The notes under the pieces were generated by a model. That model searched no databases. It had not been told where the DNA came from and was given only the letters and a program-made list of their open reading frames with translations. A DNA stretch of 64,000 nt from Ulota crispa. Lineage: Eukaryota; Streptophyta; Bryopsida; Orthotrichales; Orthotrichaceae. Location: positions 15,248,868 to 15,312,867 of the forward strand of contig OY987246.1 in assembly GCA_963920765.1 (NCBI GenBank), written 5' to 3'. Of this stretch, positions 32,165 to 45,561 are shown piece by piece (positions within the stretch are counted from its first letter, which is position 1; every line of letters starts with the position of its first letter). The position numbers were made by a program, and so were the translations under genes.

Positions 32165-33368
32165 TACGTCAACATATATACTATGCCCTATGGATGTTTA
32201 AGAATTAAGTGGGCTTGTGAGTGTAGATGCACCTTATGTAATTGCTTTTGAGTGCTCCAGGTTGCATGCAAGGGTGCGGATGCTCTAATGTTCACACACG
32301 CTGGGGGTCCTATTTGGGTTCAAAGACTTCAATTAAGTCAAGGGCCAGAGAAAAAGATAAAAATTGACAAACTCCGAATTACAGACAATCTTTTTAATTT
32401 TATCCTGGTACATATTAAAAAAAATTTGATTGTTTTCATCCCAAGCCCTCAGGCACGTATGATCAATATACTAAACTACACTATCGTGCAAGCATGGGAT
32501 CCATGAACAAACGCAAGCTTTACAGACTAAGCTTACAGGAAATCAAAAAGATAAAATGAAGAACAAAAAATTGAACAACTTTTTACAGTATCTTTGCCTA
32601 TTTAACATGTGGGGATTTTGTTGAGGTAGAAACACCAATTAAACTGAGGTTGGGTGCATTTTACACTACTTAGAATCAAGTTAGTTTGAGAGCCAATTCA
32701 AAAAGTTTGCAAAAAAATAACATAACACACTACGCCTCCAATTAAATCTTGGTTCATTGCATTCTGCTTACATCCGAACACTTCTTGGAAGTTTTAGCAC
32801 AAGGAACGTAAACCTTCACACACAAGCTTCCGGCAAACCATTTTGCTTCACTCACCACCTTTCCACCCAACTCACACTAAGAGAACTTGTACATTTTTGC
32901 CCTTGACCTTTTTAGCCCAACGGTCTAAGGAGCAACTGGGTTGAAGACTGAGCCCGCGCCATCAGATGGCTCCTCCTGCGCTTCTCTTGCGCAAGGAATT
33001 TTTCCTTGTCCACAAAGATGTTCATCCCCAAAACGAAAACCCAAACCTTTGGTTGCCTCAACTTAACCAGAAATACAGATTCTGTACTCACACGGCCATG
33101 AGTAACACTAACTTACTACACGACAGCATCGACACTCGCAAAGTTGCAGCACTCAAACCATTCGATGAAAAAAACAGGAGTTAGAACATTTGGTCATGAG
33201 GAAAACGGAGTCCTCTGCAAGCGGATATCGACATTGGCATGCAAGGCGGGAGAGAGAAAAGGACCTTCGTTCACACGCTGGCCATCGCGGACACCATCAC
33301 CATCATCGACACACAAACAAGAGACCCACACACTTGAGGAAGCGAGGAACGCACACAAAGGCAAGAAT
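32165..33368. other. Intergenic DNA downstream of the lectin kinase
   Basis: No coding sequence recognised. The part close to 33368 should include the kinase 3'-UTR. Confidence 0.5.
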
Positions 33369-35552
33369 TTAGGAAAGGACTTCTGTGATTTCAATTTCGA
33401 GAGAGGATGTATTATCACCCCGATGCTCAGGCCGATACACTGGTGGTGAAGGAGGAGGAGGAGGAGGAGGAGGAAGAAGAGAAAGGGGAGGAGGCGGGGT
33501 GTGCGCGCGACTGAGGGGGAGCGGAACCAGGCCTTGGCGGAGCTGCATCAGCTGATGCGTCACGTACGACATGCGGGGCCGGCTGGCCGGCACATGCTGC
33601 GTGCAGGCATACACCAGTTCCACACAGCACTGCACCTGCGCCACGTCCGGAGCCGTCTGGATGCTGGGGTCCAGCAGCTCCATGAATCGCTGCGCTTGCA
33701 CCAGCGGCGTCGCCCACTCGAACGTGCTCTGCCAGTCCGACGCCTCCACGCCGTCCACCGTTGGTTTGCGCCCCGTGATGAGCTCCAACAGCAGCACGCC
33801 GTAGCTGTACACGTCGCTCTTGGTCGTCAGCTCGTTCCTGTACACGAACTCCGGCGCCAGGTACCCGTACGTGCCGGCGATGACTGTGTGCCCCACCGTG
33901 GCTTCTCGCAGCACCAGCCGGCTTAGCCCCACCCCCAGGATGTGCGCATCGAAATGCTCGTCCAACAGAACGTTGCTCGCCCGCACGTCTCGGTGCACTA
34001 CGTGCGGCTTCAACGTGTCATGCAGATAGCTGCCATCCAAGAGCGCCCAAGGTTAACAAAACACGTAGTGGAACATTAAGCATCAGTAAGGGATCTCAGT
34101 GGCATTGCATGAGTGTGAGCGTTGGTGAGCTTACGAGAGGCCCTGGGCGAGCGTGGTGGCGATGCGCACTCGTTGCGCCCAGTCCAACGCTGGGGCTTCG
34201 GGAGACCTACTATGGAGCCACCGTTCAAGAGATCCATTGGCGAGAAACTCGTAAACGATGTACCCTTGGCGGTTCTCGTAGGCGCACCCTCTGACAGCCA
34301 CCAGATTGGGTTGCCGCAGCCGCGCAATGCGCAGCACGTCGTACACGAATTCCTTCTGTGCTTGAAGTGGTGTGCGCTGCAACCGCTTCACGGCCACCAT
34401 GGTCCCGTCTGGCAGGGTGCCCCGATACGTTCCACCGATCTCTTTCGGCCTCGTACTGCTACTACTAATACTGCTACTACTACTACTAATACCTAGCAAA
34501 TTTGCTTCTGAAAAAATCCCAGTCATTGCCTCTAACTCCCTGATTGTGTACAACCTAAATGCGGGTTGTAATAGCCCGCTGGCACTAGATAGTTCTGCAA
34601 GCTTCCGACGGCGGGACCTCCGCCGTCTCTTGCTCCGCCTGTACGCCAACAGAAATACCACTATCGCTGTGGTGGTGACGGAAAGAATGGTGCACACGGT
34701 GATCAGTATGATCGTGTACTCTCTGTGATTTGGCTTTGGAGCCTTGCAATCCGACTCTGCAAAACCAACAAAAACAAAAGAACAAACGGTGAAAAATATC
34801 AGTTTCAAATTTGATGTACCTTGACAACCTCCAAAATTTTCATGCACTCTACAAAATTCAGTAAGAGTTCGTCAGCAAGTGACCTTGTCCGATGGCACAC
34901 AGGAACGAATGAGTGGTGGAGCAAAGATCCCACTTGACCCCTGCCCTAGTGAGAACTGTACAGAGCCGGGGTGATTCCGGATTGGGACAGGCCGTAGCTG
35001 TGCAACTCCCATTCGGAAGTAATGGCACCCACGGCTGGTCGATGTTGTGTGTGGTTTCGCAGTTGCTCCATTTCCACTGAATGACGCCACTTCTTGCCTC
35101 GAGAAGCTGCCAGGCCATCCTTAACAAAATTAGGGGTTCAAACGGCAGCATGAAGGACAGCAACATCCAGTCCACAGAATTTTCAACAGAGTGAAACGAA
35201 AACGCTTACGGGCGGAAAACTAAACCGACAAGCCATCAGCTCAGGAAGCGCTGTAAATGAAAATGCCAACATTCACAGTATTACTTGCAAAAGCATGATT
35301 CCAAGGATGAGCTCATAAATGAGAATGCAGGCGAGCATTATACCTGCTGGCCACCAATCCAGCAGCCATCTGCAGTTCCGGCACCACAGATCGCCTCAAC
35401 ATAATAAAACTGGTCCAGCGTGTTCAACGACGCAAGCTGTCCTCCTTTGACTTTGCAAGCGTTCTCCGAATCGGACCAGGTGCTAGAATTCGTCACAAGA
35501 GAAAGGCAGACCTTCTCATTGTATCCTCGTTGCCATCCAGGAGGGCAGGTTT
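33369..35552 (-). CDS. C-type lectin receptor-like (pseudo)kinase, 5' exon unresolved
   Basis: Single-pass plasma-membrane receptor-like kinase with an extracellular C-type lectin-like domain, the plant family represented by Arabidopsis AT1G52310. Exons: 35552-35344 and 35106-34884 (lectin: CPPGWQRG, a Cys pair, CWIGG, WKWSNC, final FLCAIG), 34756-34135 (CKAPKPNHREY, transmembrane segment TIILITVCTILSV..., stop-transfer RRSKRRRRSRR, kinase N-lobe with VAVK lysine near 34387), 34029-33369 (C-lobe). They join in frame and give 571 codons. The catalytic loop HRDVRASN is intact, but the DFG position reads GVG and no normal glycine loop is seen, so activity is doubtful. A Ser-rich insert lies in the N-lobe, and a Pro-rich tail follows the kinase domain. 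The first listed exon starts in phase 1, so an upstream signal-peptide exon is needed. One weak candidate is the ATG at 36667 with donor after CCCCG. Confidence 0.88.
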
Positions 35553-36850
35553 CTGCCAAACAGCAACCCCAACGGAATGCGATCAGTGAAAACCCGGCAC
35601 TACGAACGAGGTGCGTCAACTGTTGCGAAAACGGCGACCTTCCCTCGATCCAATCGTGTCGGTACACTATTCAAACAATTGTTGCAACAAGCTCAGATGC
35701 AAGTGGTAACTCTTACCACTGGAGATACCATTCAAACGAAACATCACTTACCGCAATGCGAACGTGGAACCAAATATAAAAGGCAGCACGCCAGCAGCAG
35801 GTACTGTACTCGTCCTGTGCCTGACAGGCATGCCTTCATGCCCTACCTGCTTGCCAGACCACCGACCCACGACATCAGCATTACACGCAACACAGACACA
35901 AATTCCTTTTGCAAGCCAATTGCAAGAATGCGCTCCTCGTACTACCAAACCACAGTCGGAAATCACACTCAACTCTCTTCGATGGTCTCAGCTTCTTCGC
36001 TGGAACATGGTTTGGTGTGACCGAAGCATACTACATTTAAATGGTAATGTGGTTACTTAGCAAAAAGCTGAAGATTACACTCAGCACTCTTTCTAGAATG
36101 TCACGTTGAAGAAGGTCGTATCAAAAAGGTAAAACGAAGCTCGTATCTGTCACTCCACATAGTGCCAGCTACGGAAATGCAGCATAAGAACTGGACGCTG
36201 GCATAGGAAACTGTCGCGCTCAATTGCTCCGTTAGGGAATGATTTTGCACTAGGAAAGGAAGCGAAGGATCACCCACGACGGCACATCGGCTTGGCACTA
36301 CGCCGTCACCGACTACAGTGAACTCCGGGTTTGGACTACCACGGAAGAACTGCACAACAAGGGGAAGGGAGCTGGTCGAGGTGCTCACAGGTGGAAGAAG
36401 CAGCAGGCACTGCTGGGAAGAGGGAGCAACGTTCGTGCAGAGACACCCCCGCACGCCGGAAGCTCACGACTTACGTGCATTCTCATTCCTGCGCATATCC
36501 CACCCGCGCCCAAAAACGCACCGAAAAAAAGTCGTATATTCTACACTGGCGGCGTCGTTTGCAGCTAGCGAGGCAACGCGTCATCACTCCCGAGCTGCTC
36601 AAGAAGCCATAGCCAAGCGCACATCGACTGCACTACCGGGGATGCTTCGGAGGAAAATGGCCACCATAGCCTCCGTCTGAGCGACTCCTTGAATCAAGGA
36701 GAGAGACGACGGGCGGGAACGCGACGTGGGAACGGTCCAAACGGCACACTGCCGACGGCGAACGCGCGACGAAGTCTGTGGGAACGGACGAAACGCGGCG
36801 GACGTCGAGTCGGTTTAAATTCGGTCGCCTCGTTACGTTATAAAAAAAGG
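35553..36850 (-). promoter_or_regulatory. Upstream region of the lectin kinase: missing first exon and promoter
   Basis: GC content rises between 36450 and 36830 and falls sharply beyond, as expected for a 5' leader. A weak TATA-like TTTTTTTATAACG (minus strand) lies at about 36838-36850. The signal-peptide exon must lie somewhere here, but no candidate is convincing: the ATG at 36667 gives only about 10 codons before a GT donor. Confidence 0.35.
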
Positions 36851-36869
36851 ACGGCGATCACACAACGTT

Positions 36870-38530
36870 TCAATTAAGTGGCTCCCTCTTAAATAGTCAC
36901 ACAAATTCCCTTTCATGTAGGTCACGTCCCCAAGAAATAACGTTTTATTTCGTTTAGACATTAATTAATGGAGAAGAGATTGAGGGGAATTCCCAATGAA
37001 AAAAAGAGCATCGTTTTCTCCTTCATTTAACATGGACCTTCTTTGAAAGGGGCCCCTTCCATTATGGAGTGATAAGTGACTCCTCTCATAAATATGTAAG
37101 ATTTTGGGGCGAGCTCATAACTCTCCAATCACAGTTAATCAACTAAAAGCTGTGAGCTTTGGGTTGCGGGTTGATTAAAGAGGGGTTACCCTGACACTGA
37201 AGTAAATTCCGAAGTGATGTTTGGGTGGGTGAATAGCCCTACATTAGGCATATTCGTGGATCTCAAAACCTTGTTAATTAAAACCCCACACTGCACGTGC
37301 TGTTAAGTAATGCAGGAGAGATTGATTTTGGAACATTTTTTGCAGTTTGATTTCCTACACTTCATCGTTGGAAGGTGATAGGTAATGTTCGTCTTCAATG
37401 AGTTCTTCCTCTTTTGAGAACTTTTAGAGGCATTTATGGAGAAGGAATGATGAAATCGAAATGAGCTACCATAAGGCAACTAAATGAATGCAGTGGGACA
37501 TAGACCTTTAGAGAGTGTGAACCTGGTTTGATTTGTTTGGAAACCAGGGAATTTAGTCTTTGGGATAGGACAAGATGACGTGGGTAGTGGACTTCTAATA
37601 TTCAAAAAAGAACAAAACACGACGAATGAAGCCCTCCAATGATAATTCCGGTGTAAACTTAATATGATGTCGTGCATAGTGTTCACAGTTTCTGCTAAAT
37701 TTAGTTTAACTTCAACCCCCCATCACCATTTTTGTGATAGAAAATGTGAATTTTCTAAGCAATGTCAGTAGTCTTTTTAGCCACTTGAGCTTATTATGGA
37801 ATTTGGAAAAGAACGCACTAGTCGTGTACACCTGTAATGGGGTTGTCTGTTACAGATTTAAGCTTAAAATAAGCTTTTAAGTGTTTGTGCCTCCAAATGA
37901 CAGCGGTCGTGGTTGACAAATCTTTTGTACTTTGTGCCTCTCACTCCATTAAATATTTTCTTTCCCACTTTGATTGTTCCTTAAGAAATCTCTCACCCAC
38001 TATCTTGTAGACTCTGGTTTTGACCAAATACCGGTAGACTTGTGAATCATTCCAGTCCCAATTAAGGGACCAGATTTTTATTGCAAGTGTGGTACTATGG
38101 TTCACTGGTTCACATTTCACACTAAGACCATAGCAAGGGAGCAAAAATTCTGCACAACTGTAGAAACAAACACTTCTGAGGTGAAATCATTAAAAACGTT
38201 GGTCCTGTATCCATCTTTTCCTAATTCATCTGTTGCTTAGACTTGGGGTGGAAAAGTTCCAGTTTTTTTCTATTAACAAGAAAAATAGTAAAAATTTACA
38301 AGTGCTCCCTCTATACCTCTAAAAGCGTCCAAATCAGACACATTTCTTGTACCACTAATAACTTACCATTTGTTGATTTCAATCACTCAAAAAGCATTGG
38401 CCATGTTCAATGATCTCATGGAGCAAGTTATGCAATTGGAGAGCATTCCTCACGTAGCAAACTTGACCTTGCCCATGTGAGGTACCATTGTTGCTATTAA
38501 TCTTTGAATCATCAATAATGAGAAGCTAAC
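36870..38530. other. Intergenic DNA, no gene seen
   Basis: No coding similarity or repeat boundary recognised. Confidence 0.55.
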
Positions 38531-38832
38531 AGTATGCACATATATAGTACTTTTTGCATGGAATTTTGGTGCTCAAACCATCAACATCAAAGTTAGAGAT
38601 TTTGCATACATTTGGTCAATGGTGTATTGATTCTAGAATGCATGTGTCATTAGCACAAAGATTAAAATTATGAGGAGCTAGCAGCATTCATGAGCTATGT
38701 ACAAATGTGGTATTTTTTGCATGGAGTTTGAGTGCCTAAACGGCTACATCAAAATTGGAGATTTTGCATACATTTGGTAGATGGTATATTGATTCTAGAA
38801 TGCATGTGTCACTAGCACAAAGACTAAAACAC
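38531..38832. repeat. Imperfect tandem duplication, period about 164 bp
   Basis: TTTTGCATACATTTGGT...TATTGATTCTAGAATGCATGTGTCA...TAGCACAAAGA occurs twice, at about 38600-38665 and 38760-38825, with the upstream TTTTTGCATGGA also repeated. Only a handful of differences separate the core segments. Confidence 0.8.
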
Positions 38833-39879
38833 ATTTAATTCTTCCCAAGGAAGCTTTTTGGACATTTTTAGAGGCATAGAGTAAGTTTTTAGTAGTTGAT
38901 CATTATTACCTAATCAAACCCTAGTAAATAAATTGAGGGGTTCAAATCCAAACATGAAATCAAAATTTTCAGATTTGGTCTATTGGAATAAATCTCTAAA
39001 TTCCAAAAAAAATCCCAAATAAAAAATTTGAAAATTTTCACCTCAAAGTCCACTTAAGAGTAAAGAAGGGATTTGGAAAAGATGTAGGTGGGCCTTCAGT
39101 TATTTAAATAACCCACCTCTAGATTGTTACTAGTGAGTAACTATAGCTAGACTATCTTCTACTAAACAATCAAAAGGGGAAGATCACTTGAGAACATGAG
39201 TGGGTCTCTTTGCAAAAAAATTTGTAAGGATAAAATTAAAACCGAGATATAAAAAATAAAGTTAAAACTTCTATTATGGGCCAAAATGCTTTGTTGATAC
39301 AAGGGTTTAATTTTGTATGATGGATGAATGGAAAAAAATTGTATGCATTTGATGATTTTGTTCACTTCTAAGTTATTAGGTTTTTTCTATAAGTTATTAA
39401 CTACAATATAGATCTCTAAAGGTTTAATTTGCAAGTATTTTGCGGCTTAAGGAGTATTAATATGTATCATTTGAAAAGAAATAAAAATTTGAAGTCTAAA
39501 TATTTATAGCCCCAAAATTATTTTTAAAAAGCAATCAAACTAGTAAAAACATCTCAAAAACCACCTAAATTATAATTGTATAGTGCCCTTCAACAAATTT
39601 TGAGTTCTTTGAAACTCAACAAGATAGCATACTATTGGTGATGAATAACAATTTAATTTTTCAAAATCAATAATATCCCACAAGGTCAAATGCTAGTAAT
39701 CTCAAGCCACATATCTACAAATTGTATTAACTAAAAAATATTGTTTGGGTTGAGGGACTTTGAAAAAGTTGAATAATGGCTAGTTGAGTTTTAAAAAACT
39801 CAAGAACTTGGTGGAGTACATTGTACAAGAAAACTTCCTTGGTTTATTGAAGTTGCTTATTTTACAATTTTTGATATAT
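38833..39879. other. AT-rich intergenic DNA, no gene seen
   Basis: Nothing recognisable on either strand. Confidence 0.5.
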
Positions 39880-39891
39880 GTATATATACAT

Positions 39892-39966
<75 letters not shown>

Positions 39967-39968
39967 TA
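39880..39968. repeat. Compound (CA)n(TA)n microsatellite
   Basis: A short CA run (39892-39908) is followed by about 27 TA dinucleotides, with ATACAT at both borders. Open frames across it are repeat artefacts. Confidence 0.95.
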
Positions 39969-41741
39969 CATAAACGCACACAAAAGTACAAGGAATTGCT
40001 AAATTCACCACATTAACTATATTTAGGAGTTCCATAAAAAACAATAAATTTCAAATTTGCCATATGACCATTTAATGATGATGACAGACATACTTATTCC
40101 AAGACTACATATACTAAAATTTAGGAAAGTTGAGTCAAGAAATGAACAAACTCATGGAACACAAATTGCACACAATATATGAGCCATCATCATTAAATCA
40201 TCTTGAGAGAAATATGAAAGTAGAAAAAGAGTCAAAACAAGAAATAAAGCATACAACACTTGTGACTAAATTCATCTCAAGACCTCATTGCTTTATACAT
40301 CTAGTATAAAGATAATTGCCATAAAGATTTTACAAAGGGTGGTCTTTGAACTTCTATGAAAATAGATGTGCAAATCAATGAACTTATATCATCAAATTAA
40401 CTCGCTAAAGAGAAGCTTCACCAATCTCCATATGCTTGAAATGACACAACTAAATATTGATAAAGGGAATGGTTAATCTAGGAAAATAGAGCCTTGTAGC
40501 TAGAAGTGATAATGCTTAGTTGTGACAATGAAATTATATTTAATTCCCACAACAATGATGGATTTTCATGTTAATAGACAAAACTTTTGATAAATGAATC
40601 TTCTTTGATCATGTTCAATTGAGATTTCAAAAGGGAGAATATTATAGATTCCTTTGAGGTTATGGAAGGAATAAGTTGCAACAAAGTGCATAGTAGACAA
40701 AGAGCATCCTTTAAAATATCAATGACATCATTAAGCCATATATGGTTCTCCATTTTGCAAGCCATAACATACTACAACCTCATTTGCCTCATTTGCCTCA
40801 TTTGCCTTGTAGCCACATCCACCTCACAACTTTGAAATTAGGCTTGCTAAGGCAACACAAAGCAATAATCCCTAAAAGCCCAATCATTGTTCCTGCTGAG
40901 ACAAATTTAATTTTGGTTGAGCTTGTTCTATCCGCAATTTTTATCAATTTATTTGAACTTTATTTCTAAAATAGAGTTTTGCAAGGGCTGCGCTGGAATA
41001 CAATCTTTATTAAAATCAAATTCTCATGTTCAAAGGTTATTGGTGTTTTATGTGTTTTTTTTTGTACAATAGGTAAGTTGGCATGCCAAATTTTGTTGAC
41101 TTCTCTCAAGGGCCACCAATGAAGGCACAACCCTTCATTAGAGTATACCAATAGCAATAGTGGATTAGATAAACTCATTTTTGTATTTGATAAATACACT
41201 AACTTTGAATTGCAATGGCTATTAGAGATTTGATTGTTTATTCAAATATTTTATATAGTCAAAGCCTTCCAATCCACAATTGAGATATTTCATTTTTAAA
41301 AAACTCTTTGGAAATTTGGTTTGCAAAATATCTTAATATAGTGAGATTTTCAAGCATATGTTTGCAATACGTGCCCACAAAGGGAGTGTTCCAAGTGTTT
41401 GTTGGCTATGAAAACTTGTGGAAATATGCCTAACATGTTTTAGAGCATGTTGGACAAAACTCTCCAACATTCATAATGCAAAAATTGTTCACAATACGCA
41501 ATCAAATAGCCTTTAACATTTGAGATAGTGGTCAAAAAACCTTTTGTACTAACTTCAAATACTTATATTTAGTAATCCATATAGTCAAACTTCATGAAAT
41601 TTTGACATGGCTTCTTGCATTTGTCTTATGCAAGACTCTACGATTAGGATTGTACAAATAATTAATATTTTGTTCCTGGGATAAAATGGTGGAAAACAAT
41701 AGTTTTCAATGTTTTTCCAAAAAAATGGGCTTGGGCTTGTA
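39969..41741. other. AT-rich intergenic DNA ending in a solo TTAA-family end
   Basis: No gene seen. At 41735-41749 GGCTTGTAGGGG-TTAA is a right-hand terminus of the TTAA family, and about 150 bp before it resembles the right part of other copies. No matching left end was found, so the copy is probably truncated. Confidence 0.45.
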
Positions 41742-43367
41742 GGGGTTAAATTCCAAAATGGACATTATCCCTCAATACATCTACAGTGAGGAACAAAAGT
41801 GAGTACTCAAATAGAGTTGTCAACTGCAATTAACCATTTTTGATAATTGAAAATGTGAACCGTGAAAGCCTTTGTTCAAAAGTTTTAATTAACATGTTTC
41901 AACTACATGTGTGAACACAAAAAGGGGAAAAGTGATAAAGCTCTTATCAGAAGAGAATCTAATGGTCTATTCCCACTTGGACTTACGATTTAGGGAGTAA
42001 TGGTGACCAAGGTACTTTGGGACTTGTCTATTCACACCAAGGGGCAGAATTAGTACCCAATCCTACATGGCTGCCTTGGAGGCGGTTTCATCAGAGCGTT
42101 GTCTGGAAAAAGACTTGGAAAAGTGTCCAAAAATTACGCAATTATTAGCAAAGGCCTTGTAGCGGAAAATCTTGGTTGGGGTGAACATTTCAAAGATAAG
42201 CAGAGTATTAGCAAGGGCTTTCAGTAATGTTGCCGTCTGAGGTCACTTACGAAGTAACATTTCAGAAAGTTTTTGCAAAACTTTTGGTACAGGTCTACAG
42301 TTCTAAAGTAGAGAGCAGTGGGCACCCAAACAACGCAGTGTCCCCATAAGAGCAGGTCGCTGCTGTATAGCAACAGCAAGCTCAGCAGCATCAGAGCCCG
42401 AGCAACCTCTTCATCAGGTGCATGACAATCATTCCTTCTCTGTTCGTCTTTGTAATTTTTTTTTTTTTTTTTTTTACTTTGCTGCTGTGAATTGCAATTT
42501 GGAACCGGCTTCAGTTGACAGCCATGTTTTAATAGTATTGTCACTTAATTTGTAGGCATTGCATTGTCTAGACGGCTTCATTTGGAAGCCTTCATGGTTT
42601 GAGGTGCTTCATGACTTTGTGTATTCACATATTGTAATGCACTCACACGGCAGTAAATGCTGTTTCCTTGTCTTAAAATTCGTGGATTGTTGCGGTTATG
42701 TGCAAGAGAGAATTAAGAACACCATGGAGAATCATTTATAGTCTTTGTCTTACAATGCTCATATTCGAGCAGCTGCCATGCCGGAACGGCCTCATGGGAT
42801 TCTAGTGACAAGTAATTGCCACTCCTTATACACATGAATGTTCTTAAGTAGCTCAATCTTACATGAGCTCTCTGATTTGTATAGAGTCATGAATGAAACC
42901 TCTATCCATTCTTGGTAAGTTCAGACAGGAGTAGCTATTCTTGGGAACACTTTGCAGTCCCTCTGTGCTCCAATTTCCATACCTGAAATGCAATGCACGT
43001 CTAAGATGTAGGTGCCTTCTTGACTTTGGTGAATGCGGTCCTGTTTGAGAGAGAAACATGCATTCTCCCATAACTTTTTTGTCTTCCTACAAGAACTGGA
43101 CCTGCGCAATACAGACACACACTCCAACGACACAATCAGTACTGCGTGGAAACCAGAAATGAAGAGTTATGGTCTGGTTCACGGTTTAATGTACTTGTCT
43201 AGCATTTTTGGCTTGATGACATGAGTTTCTCATGACACGCATGTGCACATCTCGAAGCTGAAAGTAACTATGCATGTGCAGCTCCGGTCGGTGTGTCCTT
43301 GCCTACATACTAATTCAATCGACGCCCACTATATGTGCACAACAGTATCACCAGACCCACATCTACG

Positions 43368-44093
43368 ATGCAGTCACCATCAACCATTGTTCAGTTGAGC
43401 AGTCTTGCCAGTATGCAGACAACGGCCTCGAATAGCCTGCCACCAAAAAGCCTTGCGCTTGCAACTGCCTCTGATTCACCAAAAATCAACAGCAACAAGA
43501 AGTCAAGGAAGGACAGAAATCCAAACTGGAGTTACTTGGAGATTGTCGCCCTCATAACTGCCAAGTAGGACCTGTTTGTGGATGAGCTAGTTGCTATTGA
43601 TGGGCGGAACCTCATGCAGTTTGAAACAAGTAAGTGGCTCCAAATTTCACAACAAGTCATTCGCACGAACGTTTCTCTTGTACATTGTGATGGTCCTTCT
43701 TGCAAGGCAAAATGGATCTTGATCATTTCAGACTACAAACGGATAGCAGACTACCTTAGGAGGACAGGCAGAAATGCCCTTGATTATAGGACTATAACTT
43801 CTAAACAAAGCAAAGATGTAGGGCTGCCAAAGCTCTTCTCATGGGACCATTATCAGTCCATACACAAGTGGTTTGGCTCTTGGCCATTAGTGCAATCAAT
43901 GCACACGCGGGACATGCTGTTCACTAAGGATGGGAACTTCAGAGGACATCATCAAGCACCAACGGGTGAAGATTACAATACAGGCATGCATGAAGCAGAT
44001 GGTCCCATGCACATGCCAGGTGCAGAGTCTGATGGATTGCAAGGCGAAGGAGTTGCACCCCCGCAGTCTCGAGGGGCTTCATCTTCCCCTTAG
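43368..44093 (+). pseudogene. Harbinger Myb/SANT-like DNA-binding protein, one TAG stop
   Basis: Second protein of PIF/Harbinger elements, which brings the nuclease to the transposon ends. The frame from ATG 43368 reads a Ser/Thr-rich N-terminus, then RNPNWSYLEIVALITAK, an in-frame TAG at 43566-43568, then DLFVDELVAIDG...KWLQISQQVI...GPSCKAKWILIISDYKRIADY and KLFSWDHYQSIHKWFG. This is the tri-tryptophan SANT/trihelix pattern of these proteins. No frameshift separates the two halves. Beyond 44093 further related but decayed segments (ERARIDLQLSLFDKTMAFQ near 44370) suggest the original protein was longer. Readthrough of the stop cannot be excluded, but plain decay is more likely. Confidence 0.75.
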
Positions 44094-45561
44094 CAAAGTT
44101 TTGCCTCCACCCCAGCAGCAGCGGCCTTGCCTTCTGACTCAACAGCAACACCGCATTCTAGGCGGCCTGGTGGAGTTCCACCTAAAGTGAGCCCACAACT
44201 CATCATCTCATCTGGGACATCATCTTATTCCAATGGACGACGGGTGGGGAACACAAGAGTGAAAGAAAGAATTCATCAAAACATACCTTGATTGCCGAAG
44301 CCACAAAGGAGTCAGGGCAGCCATTGGCGTGGGAGATGCAACACACAACAGAATCTCAACAAGACATGGAACGTGCAAGAATAGATCTTCAATTGAGTTT
44401 ATTTGACAAGACCATGGCATTTCAGCACAAGAAGGACAACCACTTATATGCAAATGCAGCGTAGGTAAACGAGATCGCCAAAGCAACAATCACAAAGTAA
44501 GGACAAATTGTAGGATGTCTATCTGACCTCACCCACGTCATTAGCCTATGCTTTGGAAGGAATGGCGTTAACTACAGCATGCAGCCGCCACAAGCTACTA
44601 TGGCGGCACAACAAAGTAGCCTATTGGATCAACAAACAGAGGACACTTCTGACACTTAGCCATTCCAGGGCCAAAGAAGAGCAACGTCAACCGTGATACA
44701 TGATACCTCACAGCAATTGCCGCAAAGTGGAAACCTCCAACACGTCGAGACAAATGACAATGGCTCCCAGAAAGGACCGGCACCTCAAGTATAGCATGTC
44801 CATGCGGAGGATCCAAGTGGAGGAAGATAGCTGCGTCAACCGAGAGTTCAAGATACCAATGTGGAAATTGACAGTCTGACTGAGGGAGGTCAGCAAAGAC
44901 GCACACAACTTGAGGGACGCATGGGGGGGGGAGCTGTCATGGCTAGCGACAGCCTTCGACACATGGAAGTGAATTATACAGCAGTTCGATGAGGTGTTCT
45001 TCATCCCTGACATCTAGTCCCGTTGTAGCTAATGCGCATCACAGGCGTATCTACATGCACCCACGGGTAAAAAATCATGAGAAAAGGAAGGCACGGTCAT
45101 TTTTGCCGCGGCCAACAATATTACAATACGGTAGACTATTGTTGATTGTGCAGATGTAGGCCATGATTGAGTATCATGTCATGGGACATCGTGTGATTAT
45201 GTTCAAAAGGCAAGCATCCAGATTGGGATGATGAGAATTGCCTTGTCCAATGAAATTATGACATTCCTCCAATTGCTGTGCACCATGTTGTAGACTTTAA
45301 TTCTTGTTTCAACAGACATTTGTGGTTCATAAATGAATGATAGATTCATGTTCTTAATGCATGTGAGTGGTCCACTTAACTTTTTTAATATGCATGCATT
45401 CACGAAAACTATGAAATGAAACTTTGAAGTGTAAAATAAAGGTAAGGGCCATCTTACCGTCTCCTCTATAGCAAGGGTGGCCGTTGCCCACTAAGCCGCA
45501 AACCCAGGAGCCTTCTCTTTTTGGCTGCTGCTCTAGTTGCTTTGTTTTCTGGGATTTGCTC

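Noticed and set aside
33427..33926. Ala/Arg-rich frames overlapping the lectin kinase
   Set aside because: Alternative frames of the GC-rich kinase exon, which has the conserved protein in one frame.
35338..35667. Reading the first lectin exon from 35667 so that its own N-terminus serves as signal peptide
   Set aside because: The first codon there is GTG and there is no ATG before the CPPGW motif; a splice acceptor at 35553 fits better.
36101..36454. 117-codon minus frame upstream of the lectin kinase, considered as signal-peptide exon
   Set aside because: No in-frame ATG followed by a usable donor in the right phase, and no similarity to the family N-terminus.
39780..40044. Small frames encoding runs of Ile and Tyr
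   Set aside because: They read through the CA/TA microsatellite.
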